Made by a program: the position numbers and the translations under genes. A DNA stretch of 26,496 nt from Priapulus caudatus (taxonomy: Eukaryota; Priapulida; Priapulimorpha; Priapulimorphida; Priapulidae), in the NCBI RefSeq assembly GCF_000485595.1, contig NW_014577444.1, positions 77,545 to 104,040 of the forward strand. Reading direction: 5' to 3'. Shown in pieces: positions 10,184 through 18,149 of this stretch; positions within the stretch are counted from its first letter, which is position 1, and each line of letters begins with the position of its first letter. The notes under the pieces were generated by a model that saw nothing but the letters and a program-made list of their open reading frames with translations, searched no databases and was not told the DNA's origin.

Positions 10184-11044
10184 GTGCGTGCGGCCCATAA
10201 GATTTGAAATGATGCGTAAAACATGCGAGGGAAATTGCGAGGAAGTGAAATTATTATTGCGTGCAATCGATTGATAGCGAGTTAAGTACATTCTGCAATA
10301 ATAGACACTCACGCGTACGCTGCATTACGAAACACCTGATAGCACCAAACAACGCACACGCGCGCTTCGCAATAACACAGAAAGTAGCTTTCTTTAATAA
10401 CATAATTTATTATAATAATATTAAAAATAATAATATAATACTTACACTAAATCAGTATATAATTATAATTATGCATGAGAAATAGCATGCATGATATCGT
10501 GGTAAATTTTGGCATTTCCTCCATTAAAATAACATGAGCATCTCTCCTTGTTTCAGTGATAAGAAGGACACACGCGTGGAAGGACAACAGAGACAGCCGT
10601 TGCCATCTCGATGGAGGAGGAGAAAAAAGAAGCTGAATACGGATAGCGAGCCACATCATGGGATGTAGATCTCTCCGACTCTGGTACGATTCTGCTTCGG
10701 CTGTAAGCGTCGGCTGTGTGTTTGTTCTTTTGGATCCATATGTGCAGCCATAGAACCTTCGCAAACTATACTTTGCCTTCGCCATGCAACACGTCGCCAC
10801 CTATACTGTGGTAACTATTCGCTGTTATGCGGTAAGGTGGTTAGCCTCACGCCAGCGAGATAAACCACCTCTACACAGCTGTCGCTAGACAGTCGGAGAG
10901 GAGGGGCGAGGAGGTGGTGCCTTCTTGCTAAAGTGCACAACAATAGCACCGCGGCGTGAGAGTGTCAGTGCTGTGTTTCTCTAAGAGTCGTAAAGAGGGG
11001 AGGCTGCAACATCGACAATATCGCGAGGGTGTTTCTGTGTTTCT
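10184..11044 (+). other. Intron-like sequence, no secure exon
   Basis: Contains an AT-rich stretch (10,394-10,475). A good acceptor-like site (ccttgtttcag before 10,557) is followed by a basic open frame (DKKDTRVEGQQ...WRRRKKKLN), but I find no donor before the frame stops. A linker exon may lie here, but the sequence does not settle it. Confidence 0.4.
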
Positions 11045-11154
11045 CTGTGCTGTGTGTGTGTGTGTGTGTGTGTCGTGTGTGTGTGTGTGTGTGTGTGTGT
11101 GTTTCGCGTGTGTTGGTATGTGGGCGCGTGTGGTGTGTGTGTGTGTGTGTGTGT

Positions 11155-11195
<41 letters not shown>

Positions 11196-11246
11196 TGTGC
11201 TGTGTGGTGTTGCGTGTGTTGGTATGTGGGGCGGTTGTGTTTGTGA

Positions 11247-11284
<38 letters not shown>

Positions 11285-11315
11285 GTATTTCTGCGTGCGT
11301 GCGTGCGCGTGTGTA
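11045..11315. repeat. Long interrupted (GT)n tract
   Basis: About 270 bases of GT dinucleotides with repeated interruptions such as cgtgtgttggtatgtggg, seen at about 11,106-11,124 and again at about 11,212-11,230. This suggests an internal duplication of the tract. Cys/Val-rich and His/Thr-rich frames here are repeat translations. Confidence 0.95.
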
Positions 11316-11940
11316 TGTGTACTCAATCGTTGTGAGCCATTACTCGTTTTATACATAATAATAAGCTCGTCGTGGCGACGCGATGATAGCGACAGTTTAG
11401 AACGTCGCGTCCGTATAGAGGCGCCGATACACTTCGCCACGTGTCGTTTAAGCACATTTTGCGTTGCATAACGCTGCACTTCTTTAGGCGTCATTCGCAT
11501 CTGCTTGGAGGAGATTTACGAGGCGCCCTTAGAGGTGAGCGGTGGCAAGTGTGGCGGGCGATGTCGCGCCGTGTCCAATCCTGCGCGCGGTATTGTTAAC
11601 GGCGCGTTTGACGGATGTCCAGGTACTAGCGGCCGCGACGCGTGCATACGGTGTGAGGACGCTTCCTTGGTGCAGGATGCTTCGTGGTGGAGGATTCTTT
11701 GGTGGTGGGGGGGGGCGCTGCATGCTGGGGGTGGGCTAGCATGACGCATACGCGCTCGCTGCAATGGCGTGTGACTCACATCCGGAATTCCGTCAAAATC
11801 GCTCCGATGGCGTTTCGTTGATTTTACGCATCATGTTCTTTGTCTTATACTTGTTACGATTGATGCGTCCAATGCTGATGTAGTGGTGTTTGTGTCACAG
11901 TGGCCAGCTCCAACACTATCATCATCATCATCGTTACTCA
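11316..11940. other. Intron-like sequence with one weak exon candidate
   Basis: Around 11,488-11,535 the frame VIRICLEEIYEAPLE lies between ttctttag and gtgagc. It could be a linker exon, but its phase does not match the neighbouring secure exon and I do not recognise it. The rest, including the G-rich run at 11,701-11,740, shows nothing clear. Confidence 0.35.
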
Positions 11941-11959
11941 TTAGAGGCTTAACCTTCAT

Positions 11960-12430
11960 GAGTCCGGGGAATCCGACCACCCGCCAGTGGTCGCGAATTC
12001 ACCGTTGAATCTCAAACGTTCTCAGCATCATTGGAGTTGTCCTTTGTCGCATTCCCATACTCGCTTCATTCTCAGCCATCTATCAGGCTGTCGGCCTTCC
12101 TTGACCATGGTAAAATTATCCATTCGTACACCAGTGACCAAGCCATTCGATGTAAATCCGCTCTTGATAGACTTTTAGTGATTTGGCTCCCGTTAGTCGG
12201 TAGATATCTGCATTGGGTAGATGAATACATAGTCCGTCCCCTGCCGCCCTCTTGTCATCAGATATGGTGTTGGACACATTTTTTGTGTCGAGAGAGGAAA
12301 ACAGGACGCCAATAACTTGAACTCCGTATGTTAACGATGTTATGTCATCGAGCTTGACCAGAGTTGTAGCTGTTGTGTCATCGTGTTACCATTAAAGACC
12401 ATCGTCTCTGTCTTTTCGCGACTTACTGAT
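11960..12430 (-). mobile_element. Decayed non-LTR retrotransposon, reverse transcriptase C-terminal fragment (weak)
   Basis: Read on the minus strand, fragments in different frames resemble the thumb/C-terminal part of LINE reverse transcriptases. KTETMVFNGNTM near 12,385-12,415 recalls the KT..MVFN motif that follows the catalytic region. LVKLDDIT comes a little later, and ERIYIEWLGHW with GRP further on resemble the usual R+RWLGHV..M...GRP ending. Several stops and frame changes separate them. No catalytic YADD box is seen, and no ends or target-site duplication are found. It is a short 3' relic at best. Confidence 0.33.
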
Positions 12431-12499
12431 ACTGAACACTATACAGGATAGCTCAAATGAAATGCAGCTCATTTAACTCTCACAAAGATATAGAATTAA

Positions 12500-12760
12500 T
12501 TGATCTTACCATTAATCCATCCCTCAATCATCCATCCATCCTTCATCCATGTGTACCTACCTTCTCGAGCATTACTCTCTCTCTCTCTCTCGGTAACTGT
12601 AACCCAAATTTTTTGAGGCCATATGACCGCTTTCATTGTACACTTTATCCTCCAGTCTCTCTCTGTCTCTCACTCACTCTTTCTCTCTCGCACTCTATTT
12701 CTCGGTCCTTCTCGCTCTTTCTTTCTCTCTCTCCTCTCTCTGTCCCTACTATATATACTA
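12500..12760. repeat. (CCAT)n-like and (CT)n low-complexity tracts
   Basis: Short ccatcc/catcc motifs at about 12,517-12,550, then interrupted ct/tctc tracts to about 12,745. Confidence 0.85.
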
Positions 12761-12844
12761 GCGGGATACCGCGCGTTACCCGGGAAATGCAGTGCGTTAC
12801 TCAGTTCGGTGACGCGCTTGGTGAAGGAAAATACCCACGAAAAT

Positions 12845-13125
12845 CTAACTATCTATCTATCCATGCATCACTATCCATACCCCCCCCCATCATCCATGCC
12901 ATTGCCATGCCATGCTCATGCCATCCTATCTCATTGCACGCATCTATCCCATCCCTCCCATATCCCATATCCATCCCATGACCATCCATGACATCCCATG
13001 CATGCCATGCCATGCCATGCCATGCCATGCCATGCTATCCCATCCCATCCCATCCCATCGCGACCGCACGCGATCCCATCCCATCCATCACATTCCATGC
13101 CATCGCATGCCATCCCATCTCATCC
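12845..13125. repeat. Pentanucleotide satellite, (CATGC)n and (CATCC)n
   Basis: Runs of catgc (about 12,997-13,033) and catcc (about 13,034-13,060), with related atccc and atgcc units on both sides. Met/Pro/His-rich frames here are repeat translations. Confidence 0.93.
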
Positions 13126-13255
13126 CAAACAGTAAAAAACAATAAGAAATAAAAAAATAAAAGACAATTAAAAATAAAAAATAAAAATAAAAAGTAAGAA
13201 AATTAAAAATAATACATACTAAAGAGTAGGTAAAGGGGGAAAAAGGGAAAATAAG
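13126..13255. repeat. A-rich tract beside the SINE head
   Basis: A-rich sequence made of aaataaaa-like units. Seen from the minus strand it is a T-rich segment downstream of the tRNA-like head, so it may be the body or tail of the same SINE. Confidence 0.6.
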
Positions 13256-13340
13256 TTTCCCAGCTGCGGACTCGAACCCGGAATCTTGGTGTAGGAGACG
13301 GATTGTTCTAGCGATTATGGCACTGCCGCCGTTAAGGGCA
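13256..13340 (-). mobile_element. tRNA-derived SINE head
   Basis: On the minus strand there is a near-perfect RNA polymerase III B box, ggttcgagtcc (plus-strand 13,268-13,278). A degraded A-box-like tgccataatcg lies 44 bases upstream, which is the spacing of a real tRNA. The T arm does not pair (ccggg against ccgca), so this is a tRNA-like SINE head rather than a working tRNA gene. Boundaries are approximate. Confidence 0.5.
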
Positions 13341-13526
13341 TACACCATGGATTCACACGTACGTGATGTTTTAATCTGTACGCCACCGCATCTTTTGATG
13401 AATAGAATTTTATCAATTTTTACCTTTTTAACTTTTTTTAATTTTCAAAAAAAACCTCCCAGACGTTGCTAATTCTGAAAATATCTTTAGTTTTCCTCTT
13501 GGCTGCGGAGTTTCTCTAGTTATGCG

Positions 13527-13608
13527 AGTACGGACTAATTCGGCTGAACAACTTATATATATATATATATTATATATATAAAGTTGCTCAGCCGAATTAG
13601 TCCGTACT
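13527..13608. repeat. 28-bp inverted repeat around a (TA)n loop
   Basis: The arm at 13,527-13,554 (agtacggactaattcggctg...) is the reverse complement of 13,581-13,608 with one mismatch. About 26 bases of TA-rich DNA lie between. A further copy of the right arm lies at 17,037-17,064, at the start of block A2. It could be the end of a small TA-flanked element (MITE-like) or a cruciform-prone hairpin. Confidence 0.9.
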
Positions 13609-13945
13609 AAGGATATATATATATATATTATATATTATATATATACTATATAACTCCCTTCTTTGAATCATTTGTTTTATGCATTGCTATTGGCTGTTTA
13701 ACGGTGAAGGTAATTAAGGATCAGTAGATGTCGTAGCTATGGCATGGTTTGGTGGCGGTGGCGCGCTAACAACGCGGTTGCACCTTCGTGTCGAGTCGGT
13801 AATTTTGAAATAATCACACATATCGATCAACAGCGTAGACAAAACAATAACGTTATAATAAACAAGTGCCTAATAAACGCGCTCAAATATTATGGAACAA
13901 TTGTTCGCTGCTGCTACTAAAGTAAACACACGTGTCTTGTAACAG

Positions 13946-14060
13946 ACGATGCAGCGAGCATGGGAAGCAAGGACAAGTCCGCAGACGAATCCCATCCAGC
14001 GTTCGGTCCGAAACCAATGCTACCGTACACATCATTGTTCATTCTGTCTCCTACCAACCC
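13946..14060 (+). CDS. Cav2: Cav2 exon: II-III linker end to IIIS1 start, copy 1
   Basis: A 115-nt exon between ttgtaacag and gtaagt, with two bases completing the incoming codon. It reads DAASMGSKDKSAD, then the conserved KPMLPYTSLFILSPTNP that precedes IIIS1 in Cav2 channels. The frame is open but one inserted a and one deleted c change DDPIQP (copy 2, 17,392-17,506) to DESHPA. Copy 2 matches the expected spacing better, so the change here is probably sequence error or drift. It ends two bases into the Pro codon, completed by the first g of the next exon. Confidence 0.9.
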
Positions 14061-14438
14061 GTAAGTATATACTGTTATCATCATATCAACGTGCGGCACC
14101 TATACACGGCGCGCCCACACATGCACGCACGTCTCCACGCGATTCCCAACGTTGACTGTTGGTTTAACGTTATAGAGAGCGAACGTGTTAACTTGACCTT
14201 TGTCACGATGTAAGCTGTTGCGGTAGCGCGGTAGATAACAATGGTCAGGGTTGCGGTATTTACTGGTAAGTAACGGCGGTACAGGGTAAGGAAGCTAGTA
14301 AGACCTAGCCATTGTCAACATTCCCTGTAACTAAGCCTGACCGTTGCCTATGGTTACAGGATGGGCGGAGGATAGCGATGCCTATCCGTCGGTCAACTTT
14401 AGCCGGTTACTAAGCTTGACCGTTGCTATGGTTAACAG
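14061..14438 (+). other. Intron between the linker exon and III S1-S2 exon, copy 1
   Basis: A 378-bp intron. Its last ~100 bases hold a tandem duplication of the branch-point and acceptor region. The same duplication is seen more cleanly at 17,774-17,889 in copy 2. Confidence 0.85.
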
Positions 14439-14625
14439 GGTGCGGAGGCTGTGCCACTTCGTCGTCAACCTTCGCTACTTCGACATCTTCATCATGCTGG
14501 TGATTCTAGCGAGCAGCGTCGCGCTGGCGCCGAGGATCCCGTCAAGGAGGACTCGCAGCGCACCGTTCTCAACGCTGCTCGATTACGTCTTCACCGGCGT
14601 CTTCACCATAGAGATGCTGCTAAAG
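14439..14625 (+). pseudogene. Cav2: Cav2 exon: domain III S1-S2, copy 1, internally frameshifted
   Basis: Begins [20 protein letters not shown] and ends [15 protein letters not shown], the S1 and S2 helices of voltage sensor III. Between them one lost g near 14,528 shifts the frame. Further small changes near 14,562-14,575 restore it, replacing the conserved [12 protein letters not shown] of copy 2 with [13 protein letters not shown]. The exon is 187 nt against 190 in copy 2. AEDP after IIIS1 is near-invariant in the family, so this copy as written would not make a normal sensor. Sequencing error in an unpolished contig end next to the gap is as likely as real decay. Confidence 0.88.
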
Positions 14626-14737
14626 GTCGGAAATGCTGCGGCGGCATACGTTACATGTTTGTGTGTGGGGGTTATATATATGTGTTGTTGTGTGTGTGTG
14701 CGTGTGCCGTTGTGCGTGGTGCGTGCTGCGTTGCGTG

Positions 14738-14762
14738 NNNNNNNNNNNNNNNNNNNNNNNNN
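14738..14762. other. Assembly gap (25 N)
   Basis: Exactly 25 unspecified bases, likely a placeholder of unknown true size. The exons expected between III S2 and IV S2 on the plus strand (III S3-S6, IV S1) are missing here. The inverted copy of the sequence right of the gap has a domain IV S1 exon only 23 bases beyond the matching point. Confidence 0.99.
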
Positions 14763-15560
14763 CGAAGCGCTAGCGTGATGGATACGCAGAAATACGCAAT
14801 TGCGGTGTAGATAAGCTCATAACCGAATGCTGGATAACGTGCCGTCCTCTAGCGAGAGCTTGAAACGTGATAATGGGGTCAGAAGTTACTTGTTCTTGTA
14901 AGCGCTGTTGCAAATGTGCCGTGTAATAAAGTCCCGTCCGCGTTGTCAGTTAAATGCAAACAGTCAGTATAGTTGGATTGTATATAGCTTGTTCTGTCGT
15001 ATTTAAAAAGAACGGGCTTGTTCCAGGCCGCCCAGACTGCCACCGGTCGTCACTTCTGTGGATGGTTTTCGTCATTCTACTCCAGCTACGCGTGTTTAGC
15101 ACTTGAATTCTGTTCGCGTACACTATATCACTTGTATATATGTCACTTACCACTTACATTACACTTACACTTGTAATAATCACTTACACTTATAATAGAG
15201 CGCTGTCATATATTCACAGGCTGGTGAGTATTTCTTCTTCCGCAGGACTTAAATTTCAAAAAGTCGAAATTAAGTATGTTACGTCAGCAGCATAGTCACA
15301 TCTGACGAAGTGGCAACTTTACAAACGCTGGCTATTCGCCTCCACACATTCAACTTGCCTTTGTCACAATGCCGAATGGTTCGAGTCAGTGATATAAACG
15401 TCATCTAACGGCAAGGCCACGTCCGATGGGTTCATTTGCGAACACTGGTGGATATTTCTCCAGTCGCAATGCTTCCAGTGAACGGACTGGGTGGAAAGAT
15501 CTTCTAGGCAAATCGTAATTGAATAGTAGTCTCTGAGAGAGCACTGGCATTGATATTTAG
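14763..15560 (+). other. Intron upstream of the IVS2 exon pair
   Basis: No exon is recognised. Contains short cacttacact repeats at about 15,147-15,195. This is the point where the inverted copy carries the transposon. Confidence 0.7.
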
Positions 15561-15784
15561 AGGTTAGGAGTTGTGTGCGTGGGACGTACGTAAATAAGTG
15601 TGCCCGTGTGTCGCAATGCGTGTGCGCTGTTGTGTGTATTTTAGATGTATGTGCTGCTGTGCGTTGTATAAATGTTGCATTGGCGTGTGCCATGTCTGTC
15701 GTTCGCGTAGCTTGTGTCCGGTGCGTGTGTGTGCTGTGTGTGTGTGCTGTGTGTGCGTGCGTGCGTGCGTGCGTGCGTGCCTGC

Positions 15785-15815
<31 letters not shown>

Positions 15816-15840
15816 TGTGCGTGCGTGCCTTTACGTGAAG
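15560..15840. repeat. GT/GTGC-rich tract upstream of IVS2 exon a
   Basis: Interrupted GT and then (GTGC)n to 15,830, ending about 90-100 bases before the acceptor of the exon at 15,930. The inverted counterpart lies at about 19,505-19,730. Confidence 0.93.
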
Positions 15841-15929
15841 ACGAGTGTGTGCAGACATATCAATGCCATGCTCCCTCGGAGACAGGCTATTAACCGCACG
15901 CATGCTTTCTCTTTTTCGCGTTCCCACAG

Positions 15930-16040
15930 TTCGCAAACCAACCCGACGAGTACGGTGAAGTGCTGCGCTATTTGAACATGACGTTCACCTGTCTGTTTAC
16001 GGTCGAGTGTATTCTCAAGATGATAGCTTTCGGCATCAGG
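15930..16040 (+). CDS. Cav2: Cav2 exon: domain IV S2, version a (mutually exclusive candidate)
   Basis: A 111-nt phase-0/phase-0 exon between ttcccacag and gtaagg. It starts FANQPDEYGEV, then LRYLNMTFTCLFTVECILKM and ends IAFGIR. This is the IV S1-S2 loop and the S2 helix of voltage sensor IV; the LKYLN..FT..FT.E..LK..AFG pattern is the family standard. The Phe and Glu of FT.E, which shape the charge-transfer centre for S4, are present. It should follow an S1 exon ending in LMMK in phase 0, as the minus-strand S1 exon (25,143-25,327) does. An equal-length alternative lies 589 bp downstream. Confidence 0.93.
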
Positions 16041-16628
16041 GTAAGGGCCACGTCGATGGCACGAAGAGTACGCTGCCAGGGTATAGACTATCAGCCGTTG
16101 GACTGCATGTACGGCTAGCTGTCCATTCGCTAACGCGACAGGTCGTCTGAGAGCGGAGGTGGCCCCCTCTGTGTGCCCTCTTCTAGTGCTGCGCGCGCAT
16201 TTTCGCGCAGCAAATGTATGCTTATCTGCGTGCAACTTTTCCTCACAACGAAATTCTAGTAGGCTGCGTGCAAACCGTCAAGCGAAAACACTTCGTACTA
16301 AAAAAATTTTAACGAATCTGCGCCAGTTGTTTTTTGGATAAAAATTCAACAGAGGGAGCCACATCCACCGTCGCCTTCGCGCTGAGCGACAAGCTGGTCA
16401 ATGCTGGTCCAACGTCTTGCCGTGCAGTTGGGCCTAGCGAGCCGAGCGTTGGTCATTGTTCTCTATGCTCAGCGACTCAGTGACTGGTCACGATGCTGCT
16501 GGACTGAGAGCACTGACCAACGGTCGCGCCATTTTTACGCGGCCCTGGTGAGCGCCGTTTCGATTAACGTTGCCTTTCTTTTCTTTCTGCCCCGCCCCGG
16601 TCTGCTTGGTGCTTGGCCACCACTGCAG
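16041..16628 (+). other. 588-bp intron between the two IVS2 exons
   Basis: Runs from gtaagg to ccactgcag and has no other recognised exon. It contains the palindrome-like gcgcgcattttcgcgc (about 16,191-16,207) and a pyrimidine-rich end (ttgcctttcttttctttctgccccgccc). Retained counterpart at 18,626-19,278 on the minus strand. Confidence 0.8.
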
Positions 16629-16739
16629 CACAACGATCCCGACCTTACATACCTGCAAATGCTAACCTATATGAATATGGCCTTCACACTGTTGTTCACC
16701 ATCGAGTGTGCCCTGAAGCTGGCGGCGTTCGGATGCAAG
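16629..16739 (+). CDS. Cav2: Cav2 exon: domain IV S2, version b (mutually exclusive candidate)
   Basis: A 111-nt phase-0/phase-0 exon between ccactgcag and gtcagt. It starts HNDPDLTYLQML, then TYMNMAFTLLFTIECALKL and ends AAFGCK. Aligned without gaps to version a it keeps 17 of 37 residues, including YxNM, FT, LFT, EC, LK and AFG. The loop before S2 and some lipid- or S1-facing positions of the helix differ. Equal length, equal phase and tandem position are the signature of a mutually exclusive exon pair: including both would insert a second S2 and wreck the sensor topology. Which version goes with which tissue cannot be read here. Confidence 0.92.
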
Positions 16740-17018
16740 GTCAGTCAGAGACAACATTTTGTCGTCATGGTAACGGGATGCGGGGCGCTAGTGGCCTCTT
16801 CTCACACAAAATACTACGTCACTCCTGGAACCAGTGCGTGCACCTTTAACATTTCCGCGTGCAGACGCGTTGCTAGGCGTCCGTATCGCAACTAGACGCG
16901 TAAAACTTTCGGGCACTGCGCTAAACGTACGTTGATGTGGTTAAGGTTAAGCGTTTCGAAATATGATTTTAGAACGTGAAGAAATTTCGTCTTGGCAACA
17001 AATAAAGCAAAAAGTGCG
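16740..17018 (+). other. Intron after IVS2 exon b, up to the end of arm B1
   Basis: Intron sequence shared with the inverted arm. The shared sequence stops abruptly at aaaaagtgcg, where block A2 begins with TA repeats. The IVS3 exon that should follow is not present. Confidence 0.8.
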
Positions 17019-17067
17019 GTGATATATATATATATAAAGTTGCTCAGCCGAATTAGTCCGTACTTAT

Positions 17068-17108
<41 letters not shown>

Positions 17109-17391
17109 TTGAATCATTTTGTTTTATGCATTGCTAATTGGCTGTTTAACGGTGAAGGTAATTAAGGATCAGTAGATGTCGTAGCTATGGCATGGTTTGG
17201 TGGCGGTGGCGCGCTACAAACGCGGTTGCACCTTCGTGTCGAGTCGGTAATTTTGAAATAATCACACATATCGATCAACAGCTGTAGACAAACAATAACG
17301 TTATATAAACAAGTGCCTAATAAACCGCTCAAATATTATGGAACAATTGTTCGCTGCTGCTACTAAAGTAAACACACGTGTCTTGTTACAG

Positions 17392-17506
17392 ACGATGCAG
17401 CGAGCATGGGAAGCAAGGACAAGTCCGCAGACGATCCCATCCAGCCGTTCGGTCCGAAACCAATGCTACCGTACACATCATTGTTCATTCTGTCTCCTAC
17501 CAACCC
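17392..17506 (+). CDS. Cav2: Cav2 exon: II-III linker end to IIIS1 start, copy 2
   Basis: A 115-nt exon between tcttgttacag and gtaagt. It reads DAASMGSKDKSADDPIQPFG followed by the conserved KPMLPYTSLFILSPTNP. The first two bases complete a codon begun in the previous exon, and the last two start a Pro codon finished by g at 17,880. This is the intact version of the exon at 13,946-14,060. On the assembled strand it lies downstream of IVS2 exons, which is out of order for one transcript. Confidence 0.92.
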
Positions 17507-17773
17507 GTAAGTATATACTGTTATCATCATATCAACGTGCGGCACCTATACACGCGCGCCCACACATGCACGCACGCTCCCACGCGATTTTCCCAACGTT
17601 GACTGTTGTTTAACGTTATAGAGAGCGGAAAGTGTTAACTTGACCTTTGTCAACGATGTAAGCTATTGCGGGTAGCGGTAGATAACAATGGTCAGGGTTG
17701 CGGTTATTACCTGGTAAGTAACCGGGTACAGGGTAAGGAAGCTAGTAAGACCTAGCCATTGTCAACATTCCCT

Positions 17774-17889
17774 GTTACTAAGCCTGACCGTTGCTATGGT
17801 TACAGGATGCGGAGGATAGCGATGCCTATCCGTCGTCAACTTTAGCCGTTACTAAGCTTGACCGTTGCTATGGTTACAGGGTGCGGAGG
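17774..17889 (+). repeat. Tandem 42-bp repeat creating a decoy 3' splice site
   Basis: The segments 17,774-17,815 and 17,848-17,889 are 40/42 identical. Each contains ctatggttacagg and the first bases of the exon (tgcggagg). The second holds the true acceptor (exon from 17,880); the first offers an equal acceptor at 17,804-17,805. Splicing there gives [15 protein letters not shown] and then TAG at 17,843-17,845. The same arrangement is present in copy 1 (about 14,325-14,450). Confidence 0.9.
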
Positions 17890-18069
17890 CTGTGCCACTT
17901 CGTCGTCAACCTTCGCTACTTCGACATCTTCATCATGCTGGTGATTCTAGCGAGCAGCGTCGCGCTGGCGGCCGAGGATCCCGTCAAGGAGGACTCGCAG
18001 CGCAACCACGTTCTCAACCTGCTCGATTACGTCTTCACCGGCGTCTTCACCATAGAGATGCTGCTAAAG
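17880..18069 (+). CDS. Cav2: Cav2 exon: domain III S1-S2, copy 2
   Basis: A 190-nt exon after tggttacag and before gtcgga. The first g completes Pro, then 63 codons: [40 protein letters not shown], and [20 protein letters not shown] with LLK at the end. These are S1, the S1-S2 loop and S2 of voltage sensor [23 protein letters not shown] are strong Cav2 marks. The exon is fully open and ends in phase 0. A GT tract starts about 45 bases after the donor. A decoy acceptor lies 74 bases upstream. Confidence 0.95.
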
Positions 18070-18100
18070 GTCGGAAATGCTGCGGGGCCATACGTGTACA

Positions 18101-18117
18101 TGTGTGTGTGTGGGGGG

Positions 18118-18149
<32 letters not shown>

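Larger units (their letters stand above)
13581..14737 (+). repeat. Block A, copy 1 (II-III linker end to III S2), ends at the gap
   Basis: Aligns by eye, end to end, with 17,037-18,187. Both share the 28-bp arm, TA tract, both exons, the intron between them and the GT tract after the second exon. Differences are mostly single-base insertions or deletions in this copy. Homology runs right up to the N gap. Confidence 0.95.
14763..17018 (+). repeat. Inverted-repeat arm B1 (plus orientation)
   Basis: Pairs as reverse complement with 18,188-25,120, which additionally holds a transposon. Matching landmarks are agcgctgttgcaaatgt (about 14,900 and 24,970), aatgccg.aatggttcgagtc (about 15,370 and 19,945), the exon at 15,930, the intron after it, the exon at 16,629 and the end aagcaaaaagtgcg (17,005-17,018). 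The intron parts differ by substitutions as well as indels. Confidence 0.93.
3520..18069 (+). other. Cav2: Cav2-type calcium channel alpha-1 gene, internal part (gene span)
   Basis: Span of the plus-strand exons of a four-domain voltage-gated calcium channel alpha-1 subunit. Such a protein forms the Ca2+ pore of presynaptic channels at the plasma membrane. The class is set by several short stretches: NVFLAIAVDNLANAQEL after IIS6, PYTSLFILSPTNP before IIIS1, and the domain III S1-S2 segment with ALAAEDPV and [12 protein letters not shown]. These match Cav2 (cacophony/CACNA1A-B-E) better than Cav1 or Cav3, from family knowledge. Domain I, II S1-S4, III S3-IV S1 and everything after IV S2 are missing from the plus strand. 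Part of the missing segment appears instead on the minus strand at 25,143-26,427. Exon order on the plus strand is broken after the N gap: IV S2 exons come before a second copy of the III S1-S2 exon. The span is therefore not one simple transcription unit. Confidence 0.85.

Noticed and set aside
10557-10675. Candidate linker exon after ccttgtttcag with a basic frame
   Set aside because: Phase 0 entry hits TGA at once, and the other phases stop without a usable donor.
13256-13340. Functional tRNA gene on the minus strand
   Set aside because: B box and A-to-B spacing fit, but the T arm and acceptor stem do not pair; a SINE head explains it better.
14344-14440. Upstream acceptor region read as a real extra exon ([10 protein letters not shown]-like frame)
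   Set aside because: It is the first unit of a tandem duplication of the intron end; in the incoming phase it meets a stop, so it is not a normal coding exon.
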